Assembly: GCA_015499995.1 (NCBI GenBank)
Contig: JADNRV010000578.1
Coordinates: 1 to 24,009 of the forward strand
Direction: 5' to 3'
Origin: Flammula alnicola
Lineage: Eukaryota; Basidiomycota; Agaricomycetes; Agaricales; Strophariaceae
Length of the DNA: 24,009 bases
A model generated the notes under the pieces. That model saw only the letters and a list, made by a program, of their open reading frames with translations, did no database searches and was not told where the DNA came from. Positions 1-8,990 of the stretch are shown here, piece by piece; position 1 is the stretch's first letter; the number at the start of each line of letters is the position of its first letter. A program made the translations under genes and the position numbers.

Positions 1-253
1 ATGACCGAACCGTGTGCAAAATCAATCGGTGGCAGCGGTTGCGAGCGTTCACTGTCATCGCCCTTTAATACCTTCTCGTCTACAGTACGTAGGTTAAGGA
101 CGAGGCGCTGGGCTAGAGCTGGAGCAACCCTTCATTGGAATTAGTTGGGCGCCCTCATTTTTGAAAATATAGCCCCACTCACGAGGTTTGCAGAATGATG
201 ACGACTTTGGCCACTGGCACCTGGACGGCCTGTTGTGTAGTTAAATCGTGTCA

Positions 254-1598
254 TTACCGAGGACATAACAGAAATAATACCAAGCTCGGAATCTATGTGA
301 TATCGTCAGGGTTTGATACATATAAGTAGATAATTTTCATTGGGAATCACGAACCTGATTAAATATCACTGTGAGAAGGAGTAGAATTTCAATGGTGCTG
401 GAAATAACGTTAGACCGGCATGAAGAAGACGATAGGAAAGCGCGCTCACAAATAATAAAGTAGGCCTAGCAACGGTGCAATCATTCGATCAGGATCAGTA
501 GAAGAAGATAGGGAGGAAGCAGTTGTTTTCACCGTCTCTGATAATGTAATAGCTGTAAGACTTTCTCAAGCCCAGCTCTTTTCTCCGCAGCGATGTTCGG
601 ACAGTCTTCGCCAGTGTGAGGCCCAATACGATTGTGTCGAATCCAAGTGCCATTCCAGCAGAGGCAGTGTTCCCTAGCATTGTATTGAATTTAACACCGC
701 CGTGTGCGTAAAGAGAATGTAACATACATTTAGCTGTATTCCCGGCCAGAGTCTCACTGCAGCTTCCAAACTGGCGGAAAGATGGGCTTTGGGTGACAAT
801 TTTGGCAGAAACGAAAAAGTCGACCTTTGGGAGACGAAATAAATTTTAAAAATAGAAGCTTCGCAACTCCAAGTTGTCTACTCACTGCACTGATGAAGAC
901 CTTGACGGTAGCGATAAATAAAAGGACCGCCAGGATGTACCAATTTCGTTGATATATTGCGAATGTTCGGAGGGCGAAAACGCCTGAAGCTGTGTCGGCA
1001 AGGGGAGAAATATTTTGCATAAATGCCTTGCTCACCAGATAGTGCAGCCGACGAGAAGATGAAGCACACTTGTTCGACATAGATAATTGATGCACACCTG
1101 TGGAATGCGCCTTCGTTGAGAAATAGGTTTAATTTTTATGGAGCAATGTCAACACGAACCCCTAACAAAGTGGATCAGCTGGCAATATGCTGCACAGAAA
1201 AAGTGTGATGCTTACTCTGTTTGAACTGAAAGGCAGGAAGAAAGACATGCTAAATGTTAGCTGGTAGAGGATAGTGGCGTATCGGAGCGTGGTGAAAAGA
1301 TAGAAAACGAGAGTCTTTCTTTTCGGTCGCCACATTTCGGTGGCTTCTTGCGAGAGGGTAAGAAAGTAGTCATAGACGATCAGAGCTGTAGAATATGTCA
1401 TCAAAAAAAAGCCTAAGGGTCATTTTGGCTGCAGTAAGAGCTTTACCACAAGCAGCATATCCAGTCGAAATTTCGATACGACTAAAGGAGATAGTGTTAT
1501 AAGCTTGCACCTGAAATGTGAAAAACTGAGACTTACCCGGATTTGAGACTAGAGAAAATTGCCTGCAAAGCCGCTGGGGTGATATGTGATGCAGACAT
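254..1598 (-). CDS. DUF6533-like seven-helix membrane protein, 11-exon model
   Basis: Not a characterised gene; a DUF6533-type multi-pass membrane protein, function unknown (distantly GPCR-like in topology). I built exons by splice sites and phase: 1598-1537, 1481-1447, 1385-1216, 1161-1154 (8 nt, tentative), 1097-1036, 983-886, 824-728, 673-533, 465-450, 397-355 and 292-254. The introns are 52-67 bp with GT(A/G)AGN-like starts and a YAG end, and the exons sum to 771 nt (256 codons plus stop). Family marks are ALIVYDYFLTLSQE followed by W and RYATILYQ near residues 30-75, then ALRTFAIYQRNW, then LRKSYSYYIIRDG before the last helices (LLYYLF, TIEILLLLTVIF). The ATG at 1404 lies inside an intron in this model; the better start is at 1598. 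The last exon ends at an in-frame TAA, but a further splice (GTATTA or GTAATG) could extend it, so the 3' end is uncertain. No frame break is seen. Confidence 0.72.
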
Positions 1599-2801
1599 GA
1601 GGGGCTAGTGTAGAAAACAGCAAAGCTCCAGGAGCTGCCACGAGAAGATATTTATGCAATGTATGTAACGGAGGCTGTGGGACTAGGAGGGACAAAAAAC
1701 ATGTTGTCCAGGCTTTGAGATCAACGATCTAATGCTGGAGATTCCTAGTATTGCCTCATCAAGAGAATACCTCGGAAGCGTGCTGTTTCAATGATTGAGC
1801 CCATACGACATGTTGATAGATCATCGTTGCGATATACAAGGAGGGTTCGCCCTGGGTTTCACGGTGAGATCTGACCGTGGGAATTTGTGCGTTGGCTAAA
1901 AATAAGCACCACTGGCACATCACCTCGCGTACAGTTTCTCGTAGTATCTTTTCACAGAGAAAGCCAGAATCAGACTGGATTCTTCAACGGTTTGTTGCTG
2001 GCTTCAAATGTTGGTATATGGGAGCTTAATGGCGACTTGGAGGGGCTGCAAACTAAATTTCGGTCTGGGCTAGGCTGCCGCCTCCGACGTCAAGGAGCCT
2101 TGTACACGATGACAGTACTTCCGTGCGCCTCAAGGATCAGAGAAATGTCAGCTACCAATCCATCAATACACCTAAGTTGAGCTCCAAATGTCAGAACATA
2201 GCATAAAATCTGTTTTCCGCGGTATGTACAGTAAATCGGCGCGCAAGACATGTCTAGACTAGCCGCTCATTCGAAGCTCATCCAAGGGCATTGATTCAAT
2301 CAATGTTTAACTTATCTGATCACTGCCATTGCAAACTAAAGGCAATCTTCCAAATAGTGTCTCTAACGTCTACCCTTCGCATTGTCGTGGATACAATTGA
2401 TCCAAGTTCACTGGATCATCTTGCCCTGCAAATCAGCGCAATCTTACTGACCCTTGGAAGCCCTCAGGGCAGAGGGCATCCCATAGACATATGTACTCAT
2501 GTATGTAGACCACATCTGCTGAGCCCTCGGCGCACGTTCGTTGGGCCGGCTATTTTAGCACCCAGCGCATATCGTACAGGAGTCCTTTATACCCCACCTC
2601 ACCAAATTTGCTTCATCGGACATGGCAGAGTCCACCTGCCGATGACATCGAGGATAATGTTGGAAATGTGCAGGAAATTGGAAGAAACGAATCGACCACC
2701 AAAATTGTGATGAAAGGAACAATACATGCATGAAATGGGTAAACGTAGTATATTGCCTTGTTGCAACATATCCAGATGCAATATTGATACTGAGGTTCGT
2801 A
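1599..2801. other. Intergenic, no gene recognised
   Basis: This stretch holds the upstream region of the DUF6533-like gene (divergent side) and the 3' flank of the APH-like gene. Open frames of 97 and 139 codons on the plus strand (1887-2180, 2291-2710) show no recognisable domain, no convincing introns and no conserved-looking composition. I see no repeat, tRNA or clear promoter. Confidence 0.4.
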
Positions 2802-3918
2802 TTATAAGAATAATGACTCGTCAATATCATATCGCAAAGGCTCTTCAAAAGAAGAATGCAAAAGTGTCATATACAGAAGGTGACGCTCAGTTAGGGGACC
2901 AAATACGCCTTCCAAAGCCCCGCGCCATTTCTTAGAAACTCCTCCTGCCCTCCACACGGACAGCAGTTCCCAGAAGTCCGGATACCAGCCAAATGTGTCC
3001 CAATCTATGATCGCGACAATTTTACCATCCTCGACAAGAATATTCTCCCCATGCAGATCGCCATGCGTGGGGACTACCATAGCGTGTTCAGTGCTAGGAA
3101 GAGAAATATCGAGTTTAGATCTCTTGATCCAGTACGCATCGAATTCGGCCACAGATTTAAAACACTGGATGGCGCCACATTCATATCCCACAGCAGGGCT
3201 CGAAAGAAAGCGTTCTTGAACGGCTTTCCGTCCCAAGAGCCTAAGGTGGTTCGAGGCACAATAGGAACACTCCTGATTTGTTGTATAAAACCCGAGAGCT
3301 CCCTAGCGATATCTCGCAGTGCTTCAGGTGAGCTGGTCGCATATAAGTGATCGAGTGGGGTTCCCGGAATAAAATCCATGACGTTATAGAATACCTTGTC
3401 TCGCTCGAAAATCATATGAACTCGTGGGACAGGAATGGCTGTATGGCAGTGAATGAAGTCCATTACGCGTGCCTCTTCAAAACCAGCGCCATACGGAGCA
3501 GAACTGATCTTGACGCACGACCATCGTGTAAGTTGTACCAAGACCTATATTGCTGGCCAAAAGCCTTCTTGGATAGCTCCAACTTCTGCAGAACATCAAA
3601 GACGCTTTGCTCGTCAGGATTTAGCACATCGGACGGAAGAATGTGAGTAGGATATTGTAGATCTAATGATCTGATCAACAACTGCGAATCATGAATCAAG
3701 AAATCTTGGGGATTACCTGTGCATTCAGGAGGGACCGAGACAGTAGGGGCGATGCCAGATTTCAGCTCCATGTTGCTCGAGTTATTCAGCGAGCTTGGGA
3801 TACAGTTATCAGTCGTTGGCTTGAAAGAGATGGTGGTGGACCGCTGGTATGTAGTAGTCGCGTCAACGATCAGTGGGAAAGGGAGGTTTAGGGCCGGCAA
3901 AATCGTGGCAGTGTTCAA
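2802..3918 (-). pseudogene. APH-family phosphotransferase (aminoglycoside/choline kinase-like fold), two frameshifts
   Basis: Protein-kinase-like small-molecule phosphotransferase of the APH type; substrate unknown in the many fungal members. Three frames join in order: N-terminus to about 3541, N-lobe 3541 to about 3205, C-lobe to TAA 2802. In the N-lobe VKISS and the following E probably correspond to the ATP-binding Lys region. The C-lobe has the catalytic loop HGDLHGENIL (Asp and Asn of the Brenner-type motif) and the metal-binding IDWD, followed by the usual WELL. All catalytic residues remain. Each break is cured by one extra T on the coding strand: in the run at 3540-3541, and near 3203-3209. 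The start is either 3918 or, more like family proteins, the Met at 3771 (MELKSG). A GTAATC near 3716 could be a splice site, but the frame is open through it. This is either a dead gene or an assembly error in a live one; I lean to the latter because of the pattern across the window. Confidence 0.8.
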
Positions 3919-4605
3919 ATTTCAATGTCAAGTTGAAGTTCAGACTCCCGACGTTAAGGAGGGCCAAACCTCAGGCTGAACGTCCAGTTTCGATGACCTT
4001 GACTGGTTCAACTGGGCGCTTATGACCTTCAGGTCTAAGCTTATCTGCCATCTAGACAGTGTCTAAGATCTGATTTGTGCAAGGGCCACTCTGTCTCTTC
4101 TCGACGTGTCTATACTTAGGTCTCTGGAGGTCTCTGGTCGCCGAAACACTGATTTTCGAGTGAGGCGTGTCCCAACCCTTGAAACGAGGTTATTCTCCCT
4201 CTTTGAAGAGCTCGAATCAAGGCCCTCAATGACTCCATTGCGATATCTGATATCTATATTTGCGAACTTGGACGGACATAATAAGGTCACCGAAACCAGC
4301 TCCCCGTTTTTCCCAAAAGGCATTATAACGCCTACAGTTTTATTTGGGAATCCGCAGTTCAAGTCCGTTGACTACTTGTGACGGCACCTTGTCCAGCACA
4401 CGCATGGAACTGCCATCTCATTCAATTCCGGAATTACTGCGCAACGTCAGGAGCAACTGCTGCTGCTGTAAAAGGCAAGAAACGCCGCAAAAGGCTACTG
4501 ACAGTCTTTGTGACTCACGGATTGACTTGGTTGTGTGCTTGCCTCAAGGCCGAATAACCGCAAGTGCTGGCGTTAGGGTCCGTCTCCACAATGAGAGCAA
4601 AAACC
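3919..4605. other. Intergenic, presumed promoter region
   Basis: There is no supported gene. Open frames of 80-125 codons on both strands (about 4063-4381 and 4344-4721) lack recognisable domains. The right end leads into the TATA box and pyrimidine-rich start region of the downstream small gene. Confidence 0.4.
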
Positions 4606-4614
4606 TATATAAAA
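4606..4614 (+). promoter_or_regulatory. TATA box of the GRPEG/NCQDW gene
   Basis: TATATAAAA is followed about 10-40 bp later by a CT-rich tract (4621-4655), the classic start-site context of fungal promoters. A likely 5'UTR intron (GTGAGT at 4681 to AAG at 4734, 54 bp) and then the ATG at 4741 follow in order. Confidence 0.55.
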
Positions 4615-4740
4615 GCCTATCGTCTCTGCATTCTCTCTCTCATTCAATCTCAAGGCTCGTCGACAGCGCTACTGAATTGTGTGAGTATCTTAACCTCATC
4701 TCTGCCATTACCCATGTTTGACAACCTATGAAAGTCCGGA

Positions 4741-5297
4741 ATGTCTCCAAAGAGCCTGCCAAACTTCGGTCGTCCAGAGGGCGTGCGTGCTCCTGCTAGT
4801 ATCGACCACCTTCCGAAGTACTGGGACAAAGACGAGGAGAAAGATGTCGTCCTCATCGTCACCACCCCGCCGAAATTACCCAACACCACCAGGACCCTTT
4901 CCCCACACGATAATCATTGGATGATTGTCTGGGAAGTTGGCGAAATTATCACCGGCCCAGACGCAACTAGGATACCGGTTCATAGGAAGCTTCATCTTGT
5001 TCAGGAATTAGGACGCAATCACCTCACGAACTGGGGCCGCTGACGAAATCGACATCTATCACTACTTTGCAGATGAGTCGAAACTTTCGCCTTGGAATGA
5101 TGACTTTCGATCAGCGCAGGAGGTTAGAAGAGATTGCCAACACTACTGAGGTGCTCGAACCGAACGGACAGTGGAACTGCCAAGATTGGATACTGACTGT
5201 CCTCGAGACCGCACAAGCTTCAGGCATTATCACTCGCGAACAGTGGGTCGGTGCAGTCTCTGAGGCTCAGCACTACGTTGGCAACATTGAAGAGTGA
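4741..5297 (+). CDS. Small basidiomycete protein with GRPEG, HW and NCQDW motifs; one frameshift
   Basis: Family not named with confidence; I recall similar short uncharacterised proteins from Agaricomycetes. Frame one runs from the ATG at 4741: NFGRPEGVRAP near residue 8, DHLPKYW, an acidic EEKDVVLIV strand, then DNHWMIVWEVGE. It meets a stop at 5041. The second frame, open through that point (GPLTKST...), continues MSRNFRLG, DQRRRLEEIA, then PNGQWNCQDWILTVLE and EQWVGAVSEAQHY to TGA at 5297. One extra G in the run 5033-5036 joins the two frames. A His-Trp before an Asn-Cys-Gln is reminiscent of permuted papain-like folds (PPPDE, LRAT: His then NC), but this is inference only. The 5'UTR intron at 4681-4734 and TATA box suggest an expressed gene. 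Its 3' half is duplicated at 8189-9712. Confidence 0.55.
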
Positions 5298-5871
5298 TTC
5301 ACCTTCTCTTCTTCGGGCTCAAGCGCTCAAGCCTTGCATGTCTCTGTCAATGAATAACCTGGCCGGAATCACTTCACGTCGGTCGCTTCGTGCCTTGATA
5401 ACCTGTTTCAAGATCGTCTATTTTCTTTGTCCTTTTATCCTCGAATTCCTCTTATCATCCGGTCTATATGTTGTATGCAGGCCGCAGATCCATGTATGCT
5501 TCTCCTTTGTATATGTCCTCGAATGTTACTCCACTTAAGCCTCTTAATGACCACCCGGTGGCTGACGTTAAATTGCGACAATGAATGCTTTACTATTGAA
5601 CATCGAAAGCCAAAATAATGTCGGAAAGCCTTGAAGAACTGGTGCATTATAGGCAGACTTACGATCATTCGTTCTGTTTGTTAAGCGTCAACTAGGCTCC
5701 AAACGGAGACTCCTCTACACAAACAGAGAGTCACGAAATCGGCTATCGATATCGATTACTAAAGTGCACACCAAGTTGGGTCTCGAATTACAAGCACAGC
5801 AACATGTGGTACTTACACAGATATAGATCGCTTCCTGATTATGCCTCAAGCTTTCTCCAACCGAACAAAGC
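5099..5871 (+). repeat. Segmental duplication, copy A
   Basis: This segment holds the last exon of the small gene, its 3'UTR and about 570 bp of flank. It is nearly collinear with 8189-8262 plus 8991-9712. Matching begins at GATGACTTTC and ends at CCGAACAAAGC. Differences are scattered substitutions and short indels, for example an extra 11-17 bp near 9570. Copy A lacks the MITE and therefore serves as the empty-site reference. Confidence 0.9.
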
Positions 5872-6097
5872 CCACCGATATCTTCTCCAAATAATATCTG
5901 CTCACAGAAACTCGCTTCCGTTTATTCCTTCTGGTTCACCGTTGAAATTTCTGACTAGCCAGTAAGCCTAAACGCCACCTGCAGGCTCGAAGTCATGCCT
6001 GGGGCTAGTATCGCTACAGCTAATCTCACGAATTAATTGATCTAGCTACTCAAGCTGTGATTTGACTCAATTGAGCAGACAGTACAATTGGATCATC
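5872..6097. other. Short intergenic gap
   Basis: I see nothing definite. It lies between the end of the duplicated segment and the next gene fragment and probably holds that gene's promoter. No clear TATA box is found. Confidence 0.3.
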
Positions 6098-6346
6098 ATG
6101 TCGCAACGCATCGTACCAACTTGGTCGCCCAGAGGGCCGCCTGCGTCCCATAGACCTCGACCACCTCTTCAAAGACGCAGACGAGCCCAAAGACGTCTCT
6201 CTGCAAGTAACCCTCGCGCCCTCGGGCAGCGCGCGGGACAACCGCTGGACGATCTGCTGTAAGTTATCTGTCTTTCGGACTATAGCTGTATTCATGCTGA
6301 CAATCCAGCGTCTAGATCATTCTCTCGCGTAAACAAGAGGTCATAA
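6098..6346 (+). pseudogene. Relative of the GRPEG/NCQDW family, N-terminal part
   Basis: In the frame with codons at 6111, 6114 and so on, the translation gives QLGRPEGRLRPIDLDHLF, then EPKDVSLQV and DNRWTIC. It aligns with the GRPEG, DHL, KDV and N-H/R-W positions of the gene at 4741. Identical spacing makes a shared origin very likely. A good intron follows (GTAAGT at 6259, TGCTGAC branch, CAG at 6308; 50 bp), after which the frame closes at TAA 6344-6346. The only nearby ATG (6098) is in another frame, and the coding frame itself has a TGA at 6072 with no ATG after it. The start is therefore broken or supplied by an upstream exon. The His of the sister gene is Arg here and no NCQDW half follows. 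It may have been one gene with the acidic tract downstream. Confidence 0.5.
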
Positions 6347-6371
6347 GACTGGAAGAGGAGAGGAAGAAGGA

Positions 6372-6897
6372 ATGATACACTCGCTGCTCAGCAGCCTGCC
6401 ACATCTTGCAGATGGTCCTTTCGACGTGCAGAAGGACGAAGATGACCCATTTCCATGGAAAAAGGAGGACTCAGTAGCAGACAACGATAACACCTTTTTC
6501 AAGGAGGATGGAGAACCCAATCCACCTCGATACTTCAGCCACGGACGTGAGATCAAAAGATACCAAAGCAGAAGACAACGACGATTCCATTTCAGACGAT
6601 GCGAAAGCACCCTCCGACAGTCGCAAACCTCCCGACGATCTCGAGAATTCTCCAGAAACACTTGGTCCAACGATCGGCTCCAACGAAATTCCTCCGCAGA
6701 ATAACGATTCGACATCGGAGGTTAGCGAACACCCACCGAAGGAAGATGGAGATCCAGACTCGCTATCAGAAGATGACGTTCAGCGAGAGCAGAAGAGCAA
6801 TTGTATGGAAGGGAGGTGTATGCAAGCAAGAGAGGCAGTGATGACTGTCATTCGCGTCGTCGTGCCTCTTGTATTCTTTCTCTTTCGCAGCACTTAG
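6372..6897 (+). pseudogene. Acidic low-complexity coding tract with hydrophobic C-terminal tail
   Basis: Two overlapping frames share one character: rich in Asp, Glu, Ser, Pro and Asn. The first (6372 to about 6515) has DVQKDEDDPFPW and KKEDSVADNDN. The second (about 6508 to TAG 6897) continues with KDTKAEDNDDSISDD, KEDGDPDSLSEDDV and ends in a hydrophobic run VMTVIRVVVPLVFFLF. That ending could be a tail anchor or the signal part of a GPI protein; it is at the extreme C-terminus. The frame change (+1, or loss of two bases) lies near 6498-6515. This may be the 3' part of the gene whose GRPEG domain sits at 6111. No family recognised. Confidence 0.4.
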
Positions 6898-6997
6898 ATC
6901 GGAATATGATTTTTTTAGGAGGTTGGGGTTTGCGTTAGTAAGGCAAGCTGACAGTCAGTCATGAATTAGTTACAGTAAAGAGGCAGACAAAGTGAAT

Positions 6998-7984
6998 TCA
7001 AGATAGAAAGCTAACGTATATCAAGATGATGCATAAGAAGTGAAGGTAGCTAAGGAAACAAAAAATTAGCAAACACTTTGAGACCGTCTCCGTTTTCTCC
7101 CCCTTTCTGACAATGCTCTTCAATGACTGCGATGTATTGTGGCTTGGTGAGGTTATAATGGGCCGCCTGACCTCCGCGCTCCCAAACTTCGACTGGAGTT
7201 CAACAGCCATCTCCATGGCTTCATCTGAATGCATAAAATCGATGAGGGCAGATTGGTGGATTCGGAGCGACTACAAGCGGCGTCAAGAAGGCCTTCAGCA
7301 GAGGCAAGTCTCTGAGGAGTTGTCGATCCCACAAGCATGTCCCTCCAAAGTCCTGATGCGTTGCGGGTATAAGGCTGGGGGGTAACACCAACGGAGAATG
7401 CAAGCAGGGCCTGCACGCGGTCAAGGAGAGTGCGGAGCTTGATTCTACGGAGGGCCTCGCCATCATCTAGACACTGGGAATAAGTAAGTAATGGAAAAAG
7501 AAAAGAAGGAGCTGCAAAGCGTATGCCCGTCATAATCCATTCAGAAGTATCATTGGCGGTCTCCTTCACTGCATCGAGTTCTCTCTCCAGCCAACTTGAC
7601 TTCTCTTCCAACTTGCTGGTCTTCTTCCGCTCATCTTCCACCGCCTTTTCCATCTTCTGCGTCTTCTTCTGCTCATCTTCCACCACCTTTTCCATCTTCT
7701 CCGTCTTCTTCCGTTCATCTTCCACGGCCCGCTCCAACTTGCTCGTCTTGGCCTCCATCGCCTTTTGCATCTTCTCTGTCTTCTTCCGCTCATCTTCCAC
7801 TACCTGTTCCAACTTGCTCGTCTTAGCCTCTGTCGCCTTCTGCGTTTCCGCCATCGCCTTTTGCATCTCCTCCGTCCTCTTCATCAGATCGGCAACCGTT
7901 CGCTGTGAGGTGTATGTTCTGATCAGTTCAGCAGCAAATCAAAAGGAAAGGAGTTACCTCAAGAGTAAGGTCAATGGACCCCAT
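6998..7984 (-). CDS. Coiled-coil protein with 14-residue repeats; one frameshift
   Basis: Unrecognised fungal protein. Exon 1 is 7984-7958 (ATG GGG TCC, nine codons), with an intron at 7957-7903 (GTAACT...CACAG, 55 bp) that keeps frame into exon 2. Residues about 25-110 are a charged coiled coil made of near-copies of MEKAVEDERKKTQK (two heptads). A globular part follows, with DDGEALRRIKLRTLLDRVQ and ASGLWRDML. The frame then breaks, and IHQSALIDFMHSDEAMEMAV resumes one frame over; one extra C on the coding strand (run at 7264-7265) repairs it. A pyrimidine-rich CTTAC...TTCCCAG just before 7470 looks like an intron end, but no GT donor fits; GC at about 7524 would, in the wrong phase. If unspliced, it encodes a hydrophobic FAAPSFLFPLL stretch. 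The 3' end past about 7090 is uncertain. Confidence 0.55.
7621..7821 (-). repeat. 42-bp tandem repeat coding for paired heptads
   Basis: Units lie at 7621-7662, 7663-7704, 7705-7746 and 7780-7821, with one shortened 33-bp unit (7747-7779) between. Read on the minus strand they encode variants of a Lys/Glu-rich 14-mer. The 33-bp unit keeps the frame but drops three residues, which shifts the heptad register. Confidence 0.85.
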
Positions 7985-8188
7985 GTCTTGAGTTAGATAT
8001 GGTTAAGCCAGAGTTGGAATCAAAAAGCGACACCGAGGCTATTGTTCTCAGGAGGAGCTTTATAGGACCCCGGGAAATGTCAGACTGGCCTAACACCCAT
8101 CCGTGTTGGTTTTATTTTGAAAAAGGCTGGCAGCCAATCCCAGATTTTGGAAACACCGTCGCACATGACCGGCGGTGTGACCACCGAA
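7985..8188. other. Short intergenic stretch
   Basis: This region is upstream of the minus-strand coiled-coil gene. A 64-codon plus-strand frame (7999-8193) starts only 15 bp from the start of that gene and runs into the duplicated segment. I do not consider it a gene. Confidence 0.3.
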
Positions 8189-8259
8189 GATGACTTTCAA
8201 TCAGTGCAAAAGGTTAGAAGAGATTGCCAACACTTCTGAGGTGCTCGAACCGAACGGAC

Positions 8260-8262
8260 AGT
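8260..8262 (+). repeat. Target site duplication AGT, left
   Basis: AGT occurs once in the paralogous empty site of copy A (GGACAGTGGAACTG) and on both sides of the element here (8260-8262, 8991-8993). This fixes the insertion as a 3-bp duplication. Confidence 0.75.
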
Positions 8263-8990
8263 AGGGACCGTCAAAGTTGAGCTGCAACTCTGCAGCTCGC
8301 AGCTGCAGCTGCAGATTTGTCATCTGTCACGATCGGTCACATCGCGTGAAAAGGCCTGGGTTCCGAGAATCGTGTGAAGGCACAAGGGTGATTCCCAAAA
8401 TGGGATCTGCCGTATCGGCTCAGCTGCTTAGGTTTTAAGAAATTTTTCAAAAATTTATAGACGCTCTATCAATGCTAGAAATTCTGGCATAAATAAGCCA
8501 AGACTTATTAAATTATTGAAGTTAAACGGCAAGATTCGGAGACTTAAAGTGACATTGGTTAAAGTGGTTCATTTTTAGAGAATTGCGAGCTCCGCAAGGA
8601 TGCCGGTCCTTGCCCCATCGGTTGATAACTTGATAATTAATATTATCTAAGCTCCGCAAGGGTGCCGGTTCCTTGCCCCGGTTGTTTTCAGACGAGACAT
8701 CTTGGTAATTGTATTTAATATTATCTAAAAACAAGCCAACAGAACTCCTTATTTGTTTCCTCAGAAGAGTCCAACAATTCATGTTGTATGGGAGGGTTCC
8801 CGCCGAGGGCCGCCGTGGCCGCCATTAAAGCTGGGCTTGAAAATTGATTGATGCCTAAGTATTGATGCGCACGGCTGATCAGTGATCTCGTTCACGATTG
8901 TTGGGGAGGTGCCACGTGCGCGCTTACATCATGTCACTCTGCAGCTGCAGCTCGCAGCTGCAGAGTTGCAGCTCAACTTTGACGGTCCCT
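8263..8990. mobile_element. 728-bp non-autonomous DNA transposon (MITE-like)
   Basis: The element is bounded by terminal inverted repeats of 52 bp (8263-8314 and 8939-8990), beginning AGGGACCGTC and matching at 49 of 52 positions. It has an exact AGT target duplication and no reading frame for a transposase. The inner TIR is made of overlapping GCAGCTGCAG units (PvuII/PstI-like palindromes). The three mismatches are adjacent: CGC on the left against GCG on the right. The interior is AT-rich with two imperfect direct repeats. A 3-bp duplication with no CACTA end argues against hAT (8 bp), mariner (TA) and Mutator (9 bp). Academ-type elements use 3-4 bp, but the superfamily cannot be proved from this copy. 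Confidence 0.85.
8589..8728 (+). repeat. Two direct repeats with stem-loops inside the MITE
   Basis: Unit 1 (8589-8650) and unit 2 (8651-8728) both start GCTCCGCAAGG and end AATATTATCTAA; unit 2 has about 16 extra bases. Each carries a hairpin: GCAAGGA...TCCTTGC (8594-8613, 6-nt loop) and GCAAGG...CCTTGC (8656-8676). Confidence 0.75.

Noticed and set aside
1162..1404. ATG at 1404 as start of the membrane protein
   Set aside because: It falls inside a 61-bp intron (1446-1386). Splicing the two upstream exons gives a continuous N-terminus from 1598 with better family fit.
1887..2710. Plus-strand frames of 97 and 139 codons as genes
   Set aside because: No family resemblance, splice structure or promoter; low-information frames of intergenic length.
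7523..7996. 157-codon Ser/Phe-rich plus-strand frame
   Set aside because: It is the antisense of the Lys/Glu heptad repeats; the minus strand has the exon-intron structure and coiled coil.
7999..8193. 64-codon plus-strand frame as a small gene
   Set aside because: Its start is 15 bp from the start of the opposite-strand coiled-coil gene, it runs into a duplicated fragment, and it has no recognisable content.
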